Positions 25,590 through 33,863 of a stretch of 51,404 nucleotides of DNA are shown here, piece after piece; the stretch's first letter is position 1; each line of letters starts with the position of its first letter. Source of the stretch: Hyphomicrobiales bacterium (GTDB lineage Bacteria; Pseudomonadota; Alphaproteobacteria; Rhizobiales; Beijerinckiaceae); the NCBI GenBank assembly GCA_027484605.1, contig JAIXSR010000001.1, positions 1 to 51,404 on the forward strand. The letters are read 5' to 3'. The notes below the pieces were generated by a model, which worked only from the letters and a program-made list of their open reading frames with translations, ran no database searches and was not told where the DNA came from. A program made the position numbers and the translations under genes.

Positions 25590-25765
25590 CGGCCGGTCTC
25601 CTGGCTCGCGGATCGCTGCTTTCATCCACCTTCCCGGCCCTTTGGCCAGTGGTGTCCTGGAAGAAAGCTCACCGCTTACAGTAGCGGGGGCAGCTGCGGC
25701 ATAAGGCCAGAGGCCCGCACCGCATTCCCGTTTCACCCTCCTCGCGGAAGGCACCGAAAGCTCGA
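25590..25765 (-). promoter_or_regulatory. Cobalamin riboswitch upstream of btuB-btuC-btuD
   Basis: Read on the minus strand, the leader has GGTGCCTTCCGCGAGGAGGG and GAAACGGGAATGCGG (25755-25722), GCTGCCCCCGCTACTGTAAG (about 25696-25677), CCACTGGCC and GGGAAGGTGG, then the B12 box CGCGAGCCAGGAGACCGGCC (25610-25591). These are the class I cobalamin riboswitch elements. It should lower btuB expression when adenosylcobalamin is abundant. It mirrors the one at 15610-15790, and the two share nearly the same core and B12 box. Confidence 0.95.
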
Positions 25766-25832
25766 TCACCCAAACACAAGCGGAAGGGCGTGGCAAGACG
25801 TCGCAAGTTGCAGGGGAGGGAAACCGCAAACC

Positions 25833-26594
25833 TCAGGTGGTATGGGGTTCGGCCAGCGGTTCGACGATCATTTCCATGCGCGGGCCCGCAAAAGCCCCGA
25901 CGACCAGCTGGATCGGCCTCTGGTCCGGCAGGGCATCCAGCCCGATCGATTGCAGGATCGGGCTGCCGGCAGGGAGCGCCAGCAGCACGGCCTCTTCACC
26001 CGAGGCAATCCGCGCCGAAAGCCGCGTCGAAAGCCGGAGATAATCCGGAATTCCGGCCGAAGCGAAGGCGCCGGACATCGAGGCACCGCTGCTCTCGAGC
26101 CGTTCCGGAAAGTCCGGGAACCGGGCAATGTCGAGATAGTGCAGACCTGTGGAGACCGGAACCCCGTCCGCGAGGCTGAGGGTGCGGATCACATGGACCG
26201 GGCTGCCGACAGCGATCTCGAGCGCCTCGGCCACCATGGGATTGGCCGCTTCATGGACCGCCGAGATCAACCGGCCGGTGACGGCAATGCCCGCTGCGCC
26301 GAAATTCGTCCGCAGGCTCACGCGCCGGCCGATCCGATAGGGGAACCTTTGGGCCAGCACCTCTGTACCGCGGCCACGCTCGACCGAAACCAGCCCTTTC
26401 TCGGCCAGATGCCTGAAGGCCTGCCGCACCGTATGGCGATGTACGCCGAAGCGGTCAGCCAGCAGTGCCGAGGGCGGCAGCAACGCACCCACGGCATGGT
26501 TCCCGGCGCGGATTTCATCCTCCAGCACCTCGGCGATGCGCTTCCAGGCGAGGCCCGAAGCTGCGGGCAATGTTTCCATGTCGGTCGTCATCAT
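25833..26594 (-). CDS. phnF: GntR-family phosphonate regulator, PhnF (HutC/UTRA type)
   Basis: A repressor of about 253 residues. The N-terminal wHTH reads WKRIAEVLEDEIRAGN, LLPPSALLADRFGVHRHTVR and FRHLAEKGLVSVERGRGTEV. The UTRA ligand domain follows (VIRTLSLADGVPVSTGLHYLD, ARIASGEEAVLLALPAGSPIL). Three possible ATG starts lie together at 26594, 26591 and 26579; the first was taken, and upstream codons would run through the operator. It is divergent from phnG. The 16-bp inverted repeats between them, one lying in the spacer of its own putative promoter, suggest repression of both the phn operon and itself. Confidence 0.9.
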   Translation of the reverse strand: MMTTDMETLPAASGLAWKRIAEVLEDEIRAGNHAVGALLPPSALLADRFGVHRHTVRQAFRHLAEKGLVSVERGRGTEVLAQRFPYRIGRRVSLRTNFGAAGIAVTGRLISAVHEAANPMVAEALEIAVGSPVHVIRTLSLADGVPVSTGLHYLDIARFPDFPERLESSGASMSGAFASAGIPDYLRLSTRLSARIASGEEAVLLALPAGSPILQSIGLDALPDQRPIQLVVGAFAGPRMEMIVEPLAEPHTT

Positions 26595-26604
26595 CCTGTC
26601 ATCC

Positions 26605-26652
26605 GATAAGTCTAGACATTCCGATGACCAGACTTTAATGTCTAGACTTATC
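26605..26652. promoter_or_regulatory. Paired 16-bp inverted-repeat operator for PhnF
   Basis: GATAAGTCTAGACATT (26605-26620) and AATGTCTAGACTTATC (26637-26652) are perfect inverted repeats. Each holds the 8-bp palindrome GTCTAGAC, so there are two equal dimer sites with centres 32 bp (about three turns) apart. They fill the 80-bp gap between phnF and phnG and overlap the putative promoters of both. Assignment to PhnF rests on position. Confidence 0.8.
26613..26639 (+). promoter_or_regulatory. Putative phnG operon promoter
   Basis: TAGACA (26613-26618) lies inside the left operator repeat, and TTTAAT (26634-26639) runs into the right one, with a 15-base spacer that is shorter than ideal. The phnG ATG lies 35 bases further on. 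It is a weak prediction from sequence match and position. Confidence 0.35.
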
Positions 26653-26660
26653 ACGGTCAA
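26632..26660 (-). promoter_or_regulatory. Putative phnF promoter
   Basis: On the minus strand TTGACC (26660-26655) is followed after 17 bases by TAAAGT (26637-26632), a fair sigma-70-type match. The spacer is almost wholly the right-hand operator repeat, which implies autorepression. Confidence 0.5.
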
Positions 26661-26674
26661 CGGATTCGACAAAG

Positions 26675-27127
26675 ATGCAATCGAAAGAACCCATGGCGCG
26701 CCGGCAGGGGCATTTTGCCACCCTGGCCCGTGCCGGGCTTGCGGAGGTCGAGGCGGTCCTCGCCGAGGCGCCGGCCATCCCGCCCTTCAATGTGCTCAAG
26801 CGCCCGGAAACGGGGACGATCATGGTGGAAGGTCGGGCCGGCGGTGCCGGACGGCGTTTCAATCTGGGCGAAGCGACGATGACCCGCTGCGCCATCCGGC
26901 TCGACGATGGCACGCTCGGCTTCTCCTATGCCCTCGGGCGCGATACGGCCAAGGCACAGAAAGCCGCCGTGCTGGATGCGCTCCTCCAGAAGGAGGGGCC
27001 GGACGGACCGCTTCACAGCGCCATGCTCCGCCTGGACGAACGGCAGAAGCAAGCCCGCGCGCAGGCTTCCCGCAAGGCGGCCGCCACGAAGGTCGAGTTC
27101 TTCACCATGGTCCGGGGAGAGGGCTGA
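26675..27127 (+). CDS. phnG: C-P lyase subunit PhnG
   Basis: A 150-residue protein, the usual PhnG size. PhnG is part of the PhnG2H2I2J2 core and helps exchange the adenine of ATP for methylphosphonate. Family marks are RQGHFATLARAGLAEVEAVL near the N-terminus, MVEGRAGGAGRRFNLGEATMTRCAIRL, GFSYALGRDTAKAQKAAVLDAL and VEFFTMVRGEG at the end. ATG at 26675 was chosen; ATG at 26693 (MARRQGHF) is a close alternative, and neither has a strong ribosome site. It is the first gene of the phn operon and overlaps phnH by one base (TGATG). Confidence 0.95.
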   Translation: MQSKEPMARRQGHFATLARAGLAEVEAVLAEAPAIPPFNVLKRPETGTIMVEGRAGGAGRRFNLGEATMTRCAIRLDDGTLGFSYALGRDTAKAQKAAVLDALLQKEGPDGPLHSAMLRLDERQKQARAQASRKAAATKVEFFTMVRGEG

Positions 27128-27774
27128 TGAGCCAGCATCCTGCAGCGATCCATGCCTCCGGGCAGGCGGATGGCCCGTTCAACCCGGGAATCGGCTTTTC
27201 CGATCCTGTCTTCCAGTCACAGGCGGCGTTCCGCGGCCTGCTCGCCGCCCTGTCCGAACCCGGCACGATCCATGATCTCGGCCCCTTCGCGCCCTGTCCT
27301 GCTGGCCTCGAGGCCGCCACGGCAACCCTGTTGCTGACCCTGGCCGACTACGAATCGCCGGTCTGGATGCCCGATCCCTGGCAGTCAGGCGAGGCCGGAG
27401 CCTGGCTTCGCTTCCATTGCGGCGCGGCCGCTGCGGCTCCAGCCTCGGCTGCCTTCGCGGTGGCCCCGGCCGATCAGGCGTTTCCGGGCCTCGCTCCGTT
27501 CAACCCCGGCAACGAACTCTACCCTGACCAGTCGACGACGCTGGTCATGCAGATCGACGGCCTCACGAATGGCGATGGCCTCGATCTCGAGGGTCCGGGC
27601 ATTCCCGGCACCCGCCGCATCGCGCCGCGCGGCCTGCCGGCCGGGTTTACGGCCGAATGGGCCCGCAATGCCCGTCTTTATCCACTTGGCGTGGATGTCA
27701 TCCTGGTTTCGGGCAGCCGGATCCTCGGCCTCCCGCGCACCACCCGTATCCACGCGCCCGATCCGCGCGCCTGA
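27127..27774 (+). CDS. phnH: C-P lyase subunit PhnH
   Basis: A 215-residue PhnH, a pseudo-PLP-transferase-fold subunit of the C-P lyase core complex. Marks are NPGIGFSDPVFQSQAAFRGL, LSEPGTIHDL, LLLTLADYESPVWM, FRC-like FHCGAAA, FPGLAPFNPGNELYPDQSTT and GLPAGFTAEWARNARLYPLG. The start overlaps the phnG stop by one base and phnI follows after ten bases. Length and order match the standard phnGHIJKLM arrangement. Confidence 0.96.
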   Translation: MSQHPAAIHASGQADGPFNPGIGFSDPVFQSQAAFRGLLAALSEPGTIHDLGPFAPCPAGLEAATATLLLTLADYESPVWMPDPWQSGEAGAWLRFHCGAAAAAPASAAFAVAPADQAFPGLAPFNPGNELYPDQSTTLVMQIDGLTNGDGLDLEGPGIPGTRRIAPRGLPAGFTAEWARNARLYPLGVDVILVSGSRILGLPRTTRIHAPDPRA

Positions 27775-27784
27775 GGAACCGATC

Positions 27785-28897
27785 ATGTATGTGGCCGTCA
27801 AGGGCGGGGAAGCCGCCATTCTCGCAACCCATGATCTCGTCGCCGAAGCCCGGCGTGGCGATCCCGCCATTGCCGAGATCGAGGTGGCGCAGATCCGCGA
27901 ACAGCTCGGCCTTGCCGTTGCGCGGGTGATGAACGAGGGCTCGCTCTATGACCGCGATCTCGCCGCCCTCGCGCTGAAGCAGGCACAGGGCGATGCCATC
28001 GAAGCCGCCTTCCTGATCCGCGCCTTCCGGACGACCTTGCCGCGCTTCGGCTCCTCCCTTCCGGTTGAGACGTCGCGCATGGCGATCCGCCGGCGGATCT
28101 CGGCCGCCTACAAGGACCTTCCGGGCGGGCAGGTGCTCGGCCCGACCTATGATTACACCCATCGCCTGTTCGATTTCGCGCTGATGGAAGGCGGCAATGC
28201 ACCGGAAGCACCGCAGGCCCGCGCAAGCCTCGCCGAGACGATGCCGCGCGTTCCGGATATTCTCGGTGCCGAAGGACTGATGGAACCGGAGACACCGCCG
28301 GAAGGCGATCCGACCCCGTTCGATCTGACGCGGCAGCCGGTCTCCTTCCCGGCAGATCGCGATGTCCGGCTCCAGGCCATGGCGCGCAGCGACGAGGGCT
28401 TCCTGCTTGGCCTCGGCTATTCGGTGCAGCGCGGCTTCGGGGGCAACCATCCCTTCGCCGGCGAGATCCGGATGGGGGAGGTCAGCGTCGAATTCGTGCC
28501 CGAAGAACTCGGATTCCCGGTCGATCTGGGCGAGATCACACTGACCGAGTGCCAGATGGTCAACCAGTTCGCCGGGTCGAAGGACGTGCCGCCGCAATTC
28601 ACGCGCGGCTATGGCCTCGCTTTCGGCCATTCCGAGCGCAAGGCGATGTCCATGGCGCTGGTTGACCGGGCCCTGAAGTCCCGCGAATTCGGCGAGGCCG
28701 CGGATTACCCCGCCCAGCAGGACGAGTTCGTCCTCTACCATTCGGACAATGTCGAGGCCGCCGGCTTCGTCGAACATCTGAAACTGCCGCATTACGTCGA
28801 TTTCCAGGGCGAGCTGGAGCTGATCCGCCGTATCCGCGCCGAACGCGAGGCGCGCCTCGCCCCCGAACCGACCCCGATCCAGGAGGCAGCGGAATGA
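27785..28897 (+). CDS. phnI: C-P lyase subunit PhnI (nucleosidase component)
   Basis: A 370-residue PhnI. With PhnG, PhnH and PhnL it catalyses the transfer that makes ribose 1-alkylphosphonate 5-triphosphate from ATP and phosphonate. Marks are MYVAVKGGEAAILATHDLV, the ETSRMAIRRRISAAYKDLPGG region, YDYTHRLFDFALMEGG, LGYSVQRGFGGNHPFAGEIR and QDEFVLYHSDNVEAAGF. GAGGAACCGATC before the ATG is a good ribosome site. It overlaps phnJ by four bases. Confidence 0.97.
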   Translation: MYVAVKGGEAAILATHDLVAEARRGDPAIAEIEVAQIREQLGLAVARVMNEGSLYDRDLAALALKQAQGDAIEAAFLIRAFRTTLPRFGSSLPVETSRMAIRRRISAAYKDLPGGQVLGPTYDYTHRLFDFALMEGGNAPEAPQARASLAETMPRVPDILGAEGLMEPETPPEGDPTPFDLTRQPVSFPADRDVRLQAMARSDEGFLLGLGYSVQRGFGGNHPFAGEIRMGEVSVEFVPEELGFPVDLGEITLTECQMVNQFAGSKDVPPQFTRGYGLAFGHSERKAMSMALVDRALKSREFGEAADYPAQQDEFVLYHSDNVEAAGFVEHLKLPHYVDFQGELELIRRIRAEREARLAPEPTPIQEAAE

Positions 28898-29823
28898 GCT
28901 TCGCCGCGCAAGGGGACACCCCCTACAACTATGCCTATCTCGACGAGCAGACGAAGCGGATGATCCGGCGGGCATTGCTCAAGGCCGTGGCGATTCCCGG
29001 CTACCAGGTGCCGTTCGGCAGCCGCGAAATGCCGCTGGCGCGCGGCTGGGGCACCGGCGGCATCCAGATCACCGCGGCGGTGATCGGCCCGTCGGACACG
29101 CTGAAGGTGATCGACCAGGGCGCCGATGACACGACGAATGCCGTCTCGATCCGCCGGTTTTTCGAGCGGACAGCCTCGGTGAAGACAACCGAAGCGACCC
29201 ATGAGGCGACGATCATCCAGACCCGCCACCGCATTCCGGAAGCCCCGATGCAGGCCGGGCAGATCCTCGTCTACCAGGTGCCGATGCCCGAACCCCTGCG
29301 CAAGCTGGAGCCGCGCGAACTCGAGACGCGGAAGATGCATGGTTTCGCCGAATACGGGCTGATGCAGGTCCGTCTCTACGAGAACATCGCCCGGTTCGGC
29401 GAGGTCACGACGACCTATGATTATCCCGTCCGGGTCAACGGGCGGCACATCATGGCGCCGTCGCCGATCCCGAAATTCGACAATCCGAAAATGGACATGT
29501 CACCCTGCCTGCAATTGTTCGGTGCGGGCCGCGAGAAGCGGATCTATGCCATCCCGCCCCATACCCGGGTTGTCAGCCTCGATTTCGAGGACCATCCGTT
29601 CCGCATCCAGAGCTGGAAACAGCCCTGCGGCCTCTGCGGCGCGCAGGACAGCTATCTCGACGAGGTGGTGATCGACGATGCCGGCGGGCGGATGTTCGTC
29701 TGCTCGGACAGCCATTATTGCGAGACCCGCCGCGCTGAAGGCCATGCCGGCCCGATGCTCGGCCATCAGGCCGCCGGCACGCTGGCCGCCGCCTCGACCC
29801 CTGCCAAGGAGCCCCGGCCATGA
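28894..29823 (+). CDS. phnJ: Alpha-D-ribose 1-methylphosphonate 5-phosphate C-P lyase PhnJ
   Basis: A 309-residue radical SAM enzyme that breaks the carbon-phosphorus bond. Four Cys at 245, 248, 270 and 276 (QPCGLCGAQ and VCSDSHYC) have exactly the spacing of the E. coli set (241, 244, 266, 272): three are [4Fe-4S] ligands and one is the thiyl residue. Gly36 in AIPGYQVPFG sits at the same offset of four from E. coli Gly32, the first radical site. All key residues are present, so it should be active. It is coupled to phnI and phnK by ATGA overlaps. Confidence 0.98.
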   Translation: MSFAAQGDTPYNYAYLDEQTKRMIRRALLKAVAIPGYQVPFGSREMPLARGWGTGGIQITAAVIGPSDTLKVIDQGADDTTNAVSIRRFFERTASVKTTEATHEATIIQTRHRIPEAPMQAGQILVYQVPMPEPLRKLEPRELETRKMHGFAEYGLMQVRLYENIARFGEVTTTYDYPVRVNGRHIMAPSPIPKFDNPKMDMSPCLQLFGAGREKRIYAIPPHTRVVSLDFEDHPFRIQSWKQPCGLCGAQDSYLDEVVIDDAGGRMFVCSDSHYCETRRAEGHAGPMLGHQAAGTLAAASTPAKEPRP

Positions 29824-30632
29824 ATGCGCTGGTTTCCCCGAACACCTTGAAAGGCGCGCTGCGTCCCATCCTGAGCGCGCGTTCGGTCTCGCGCTTCTAT
29901 GGCGAGCGGATCGGCTGCGCCGACGTCTCCTTCGATCTCTGGCCCGGCGAGGTGCTCGGCATTGTCGGCGAGTCCGGTTCAGGCAAGTCGACCCTGCTTC
30001 GGTGCCTGTCCGGGATCGACCGGCCGGATGCCGGCGAGGTGTTGTTCGAGGCGACGCCCGGCGCGGATTTCCTCGAGATCTTCGACCTGCCGGAGCAGGA
30101 TCGCCGCCATCTCATGCGGACGGCCTGGGGCATCGTGCACCAGAACCCGCGCGATGGCCTGCGCATGGATGTCTCCGCGGGCGGCAATGTCGGCGAAAGG
30201 CTGATGGATCGGGGCGACCGGCATTACGGGCGCATCCGCGAGGCCGCGACCGAATGGCTGACCCGCGTCGAGATCGAGGCCGGCCGCATCGATGACCGGC
30301 CGCGCCAGTTTTCCGGCGGCATGCAGCAGCGCCTGCAGATCGCCCGCGTTCTCGTGTCCAATCCGCGCCTCGTTTTCATGGACGAGCCCACAGGCGGGCT
30401 CGATGTCTCGGTGCAGGCGCGCCTGCTGGATCTCCTGCGCGTCCTCGTGCGCGATCTCGGCCTTGCGGCAATCATCGTCACGCATGACCTCGCCGTCGCG
30501 CGGCTCCTGACTGATCGCCTGATGGTGATGAAGGATGGCCGTGTCGTCGAGACCGGCCTGACCGATCAGGTGCTCGACGATCCCCAGCATGCCTATACCC
30601 AGCTGCTGACCTCGGCCGTCCTGGCGGTGTGA
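29820..30632 (+). CDS. phnK: C-P lyase-associated ATPase PhnK
   Basis: A 270-residue ABC-type ATPase that docks on the PhnGHIJ core rather than on a membrane permease. It has Walker [12 protein letters not shown], the signature [16 protein letters not shown], Walker [13 protein letters not shown], and an H-loop [30 protein letters not shown] stretch after the Q-loop is typical of PhnK. The start overlaps phnJ by four bases, and phnL follows after four bases. Confidence 0.96.
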   Translation: MNALVSPNTLKGALRPILSARSVSRFYGERIGCADVSFDLWPGEVLGIVGESGSGKSTLLRCLSGIDRPDAGEVLFEATPGADFLEIFDLPEQDRRHLMRTAWGIVHQNPRDGLRMDVSAGGNVGERLMDRGDRHYGRIREAATEWLTRVEIEAGRIDDRPRQFSGGMQQRLQIARVLVSNPRLVFMDEPTGGLDVSVQARLLDLLRVLVRDLGLAAIIVTHDLAVARLLTDRLMVMKDGRVVETGLTDQVLDDPQHAYTQLLTSAVLAV

Positions 30633-30636
30633 TGTC

Positions 30637-31395
30637 ATGGCCCTGTCACCCAAACCTGCGAACGACACCGGAATGCCGATGAGCGACCAGCCCGAAATGA
30701 TCCGCGTCGAGGCGGTTTCGAAGACTTTCACGCTGCACAATCAGGGCAGCGTGCGCCTTCCCGTGTTCCGGGACGTGAATTTCGCGGTGCGGGCCGGGGA
30801 AGTCCTGGTGCTGGCCGGAGCCTCCGGCGCCGGCAAGTCGAGCCTGCTGCGCATCCTCTACGGCAATTACCTGCCGACCAATGGCCGGATCGAGATCCGG
30901 CATGATGGCGAGATGGTCGATATCGCCTCGGCCCTTCCGCGCACCATCCTTGAGGTGCGGCGGCGGACACTCGGGTTCGTCTCGCAGTTCCTGCGGGTCA
31001 TCCCCCGTGTTTCCGCGCTCGATATCGTGCGCGATCCGCTGCTGGCGCGTGGCGTGGACCCGTCGGAAGCCACGGAGCGGGCAGGGGCCATGCTGGCCCG
31101 GCTCAACCTGCCGGAACGGCTCTGGAGCCTTGCACCGGCGACCTTCTCGGGCGGCGAGCAGCAGCGCGTGAACATCGCCCGGTCCTTCGTCGATCCCTCG
31201 CCGGTGATGCTGATCGACGAGCCGACGGCCTCGCTCGATGCCCGCAACCGCGATGTCGTGGTGGAGCTGATCGCGGAAGCCCGTTCGCGCGGCTCGGCGA
31301 TTGTCGGTATCTTCCATGACGAATCCGTCCGCGACCGCGTCGCCACGCGCTGGCTCGACATCACCCATTTCCGCGCCGCCGCCGATGCGGCCTGA
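30637..31395 (+). CDS. phnL: C-P lyase-associated ATPase PhnL
   Basis: A 252-residue ABC-type ATPase. Walker A is [20 protein letters not shown], the signature is [16 protein letters not shown], and Walker B is [12 protein letters not shown]. The GNYLP and [17 protein letters not shown] segments distinguish PhnL from PhnK. PhnL and PhnK stack on the core complex and couple ATP binding to the lyase cycle. ATG at 30637 gives a short N-terminal lead; a later ATG at 30676 would also fit the family. Confidence 0.95.
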   Translation: MALSPKPANDTGMPMSDQPEMIRVEAVSKTFTLHNQGSVRLPVFRDVNFAVRAGEVLVLAGASGAGKSSLLRILYGNYLPTNGRIEIRHDGEMVDIASALPRTILEVRRRTLGFVSQFLRVIPRVSALDIVRDPLLARGVDPSEATERAGAMLARLNLPERLWSLAPATFSGGEQQRVNIARSFVDPSPVMLIDEPTASLDARNRDVVVELIAEARSRGSAIVGIFHDESVRDRVATRWLDITHFRAAADAA

Positions 31396-31419
31396 ACCGA
31401 CCACCAAGGAGCCTCGCCC

Positions 31420-32559
31420 GTGAGCGAAACCATCCTGACCAATGCCCGCCTGATTCTCGAGAACGAGGTTGTCACCGGCACGATCGTCTTCGGTCCCGAG
31501 GGCATCAAGGCCGTCGACCAGGGCCTCAGTGCCGTCCCCGGCGCCGAGGATCTCGGCGGCGACTTTGTCGCGCCCGGCCTTGTCGAGATGCATACCGACA
31601 ACATGGAAAAGCACTTCATGCCACGGCCGAAGGTGTTCTGGCCCAATGGCCTCGCCGCAGCGCTGGTGCATGACGCCCAGATGGCCGCAGCCGGGGTGAC
31701 GACGGTCTATGATGCCGTCTGCGCGGGCACGCCGTTCTCGTCGAAGGATTATCGCAAGGACATTTTCCGCGACGTGATGGACGCACTGGAAAAGGGCAAG
31801 GAACTCGGCGTTTTCCGGATCGACCACCACATCCATATGCGCTGCGAGCTGACCAGCCCGGACCTTGTGGCCGATATCGAACCCTATGCCGACAATCCGC
31901 TTGTCCGGCTGATCTCCCTGATGGACCACACGCCCGGCCAGCGCCAGTGGCGCAACATCGAGCACCTGCGCACCTACTCGCTCGGAACCGGGAAGTCCGA
32001 AGAGGAATTCGAGACCGATCTGGTCGAGCGTTCGCGCGAGGCGGCCAACGTGCCGACGAACTGGCAGGCGGTGGTCGAGATGTTCCGGCAGCGCAATATC
32101 CCCATCGCGACCCATGACGACACGACCATCGACCATGTCGAGGCGGGCGTGGCCTCGGGTGCTGTGATCTCGGAATTTCCCACCACGGCCGAGGCTGCCG
32201 CCGCCGCGAAGGCGCGCGGGCTGGCGACAGTGGCCGGTGCGCCGAATGTCGTGCGCGGCGGCTCGCATTCCGGCGGTGTCTCGGTCTCGGAACTCGCCGA
32301 GAAGGGGATTCTGGACGGCCTCTCCTCGGATTACGTGCCCTCGAGCCTCCTGCAAGCCGTATTGAAGCTCAATACCGCCAGTGGCATTGCCCTGCCGGAG
32401 GCGATGGGCATGGTCACCTGGAAGGTTTCCGACATTCTCGGCCTGAAGGATCGCGGCCATCTCCATGCCGGATTGCGCGGCGATCTGGTCCGCTTCGCCG
32501 TGGTGGCGGACACGCCGGTCATCCGGGCCGTCTGGTCGAACGGGCAGCGCGCGTTCTGA
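31420..32559 (+). CDS. phnM: Alpha-D-ribose 1-methylphosphonate 5-triphosphate diphosphatase PhnM
   Basis: A 379-residue amidohydrolase-fold enzyme that removes pyrophosphate from ribose 1-methylphosphonate 5-triphosphate before PhnJ acts. Metal-site marks are LVEMHTDNMEKHFMPRP, IDHHIHMRC, SLMDHTPGQRQW, IATHDDTTIDHV and GAPNVVRGGSHSGGVS. Translation starts at GTG (31420) with a good AAGGAG nine bases upstream. It is separated from phnL by 24 bp and from the DUF1045 gene by 7 bp. Confidence 0.97.
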   Translation: MSETILTNARLILENEVVTGTIVFGPEGIKAVDQGLSAVPGAEDLGGDFVAPGLVEMHTDNMEKHFMPRPKVFWPNGLAAALVHDAQMAAAGVTTVYDAVCAGTPFSSKDYRKDIFRDVMDALEKGKELGVFRIDHHIHMRCELTSPDLVADIEPYADNPLVRLISLMDHTPGQRQWRNIEHLRTYSLGTGKSEEEFETDLVERSREAANVPTNWQAVVEMFRQRNIPIATHDDTTIDHVEAGVASGAVISEFPTTAEAAAAAKARGLATVAGAPNVVRGGSHSGGVSVSELAEKGILDGLSSDYVPSSLLQAVLKLNTASGIALPEAMGMVTWKVSDILGLKDRGHLHAGLRGDLVRFAVVADTPVIRAVWSNGQRAF

Positions 32560-32566
32560 GGCGGCC

Positions 32567-33268
32567 ATGTCGAACGAGACGCCGCGCTATGCTGTCTATT
32601 TCGCGCCGGAAGCCGGCTCGGCCCTGAGCCGTTTCGGCGCGGGCGTGATCGGCTATGATGCCTGGAGCGGCCGCGACGTGCCGTTCGATCCACCCGTCAT
32701 GGCGGAGGTCAATGCAAGCCTCAACGCCGAGTGGCATCCCCGCCGATACGGCTTCCACGCCACCCTGAAGGCGCCCGTCACGCTGGCGGACCCGGAAGGC
32801 GAGGGTGCCCTGCTGGATTTTGCTGCCCGCTATGCCGCTGGCGCCCGGGCGGTCCGGCTGGACGGGCTGGCCCTCGAATGGCTCGGCACCAATTTCGCGC
32901 TGCGGCCGGAGGGCGACGTGGCGGCGCTCAACGCCCTGGCTTTCGAGATCGTCCGCGCCTTCGATCCCTTCCGCGCGCCGCTGACGGAAGACGAACGGGC
33001 CCGGCGGCTCGCCGGCAAGCTGACGCCCAGCCAGATCCGGAATCTCGATCTTTGGGGCTACCATTATGTGGACGAGGATTTCTGGTTCCACATGACGCTG
33101 ACCGGCCCGATCGCACCGGAACGGCAGGCCGATATTGCCTCGACCCTGCAGGAAGCCTACCGGCAGGTTCCAGCCCGGCCGACGCTGATCGACAATGTCA
33201 CGATCTTCCGGCAGGACAGCCGCGCGGTGCCGTTCCGCATCCTGCAGCGCTTCCCCTTCGCCGGCTGA
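32567..33268 (+). CDS. DUF1045 protein, 2H phosphoesterase fold, phosphonate-associated
   Basis: A 233-residue protein with two HxTL motifs, HATLKAP with His64 and HMTLTGP with His175, the paired His-x-Thr of the 2H phosphoesterase fold. Other family marks are RYAVYFAPEAGSALSRFG and WHPRRYGFHATLKAP. DUF1045 proteins are known neighbours of C-P lyase genes. Known 2H enzymes open cyclic phosphates of ribose, including ADP-ribose 1'',2''-cyclic phosphate, which has the same ring as the C-P lyase product. Because phnP is not in this cluster, it may do the PhnP step. This is inference. It is in the phn operon 7 bp after phnM. Confidence 0.85.
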   Translation: MSNETPRYAVYFAPEAGSALSRFGAGVIGYDAWSGRDVPFDPPVMAEVNASLNAEWHPRRYGFHATLKAPVTLADPEGEGALLDFAARYAAGARAVRLDGLALEWLGTNFALRPEGDVAALNALAFEIVRAFDPFRAPLTEDERARRLAGKLTPSQIRNLDLWGYHYVDEDFWFHMTLTGPIAPERQADIASTLQEAYRQVPARPTLIDNVTIFRQDSRAVPFRILQRFPFAG

Positions 33269-33290
33269 CCCGATGCGCCGGGCCGCAGGT

Positions 33291-33863
33291 TCAGCCGGCC
33301 TGGGCCCGGATCATGGCGATGAAGGCCCCCGCCATGTCGGGCAGCGGCCCGTCATTCACGAGGCGCAGATGCCGTGCGCGCGAGACGACAAGCGGCGCCT
33401 CCCGGGCCAGCCGCGCCTCGATCTCGGCCGCGCTTTCGCGCCCGCGCGCCGCCAGCCTTTGCGCCAGCAACGCCGGCGGCGCGGTGATCTCGATCACCGC
33501 CAGCCGCTCGAAAACCTGTTCCGCCAGCGGGATTTCGCGTCGCGACAGGTTGACGATCATCACCCGGCCTGCCGCGATCGCGTCGTGCAGGCCGGCGGGA
33601 ATCCCGTAATCCAGCCCATGGGCGTGCCAATGGAGCGCGAAAGCCCCCGAGGCGCGTGCCGCAGCGAAAGCCTCTGCCGTCATCGGCTGGTGCGCCTCGC
33701 CGCCGGCCTCGCGCGGGCGGGTGATCACGCGGGTGACGAAACCGAAACGCGGCTCGCCGGCCAGGGCCGTGCGGGCGGCATCGATCAACGTGTCCTTGCC
33801 CACGCCGGAAGGCCCCACCACGGCAATGACGCACCCAGAAGGCAAGGAAGAGGAGGCTGACAT
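33291..33863 (-). CDS. phnN: Ribose 1,5-bisphosphate phosphokinase PhnN
   Basis: A 190-residue P-loop kinase that converts ribose 1,5-bisphosphate to PRPP, the last step of the C-P lyase route. The P-loop is [45 protein letters not shown] and [13 protein letters not shown] follow as in PhnN and guanylate-kinase-like folds. ATG at 33863 was chosen; a GTG at 33905 in the same frame is possible but would extend into the divergent gene. Its start codon shares three bases with that of the plus-strand hexapeptide gene. It is transcribed against the rest of the phn operon. Confidence 0.94.
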   Translation of the reverse strand: MSASSSLPSGCVIAVVGPSGVGKDTLIDAARTALAGEPRFGFVTRVITRPREAGGEAHQPMTAEAFAAARASGAFALHWHAHGLDYGIPAGLHDAIAAGRVMIVNLSRREIPLAEQVFERLAVIEITAPPALLAQRLAARGRESAAEIEARLAREAPLVVSRARHLRLVNDGPLPDMAGAFIAMIRAQAG

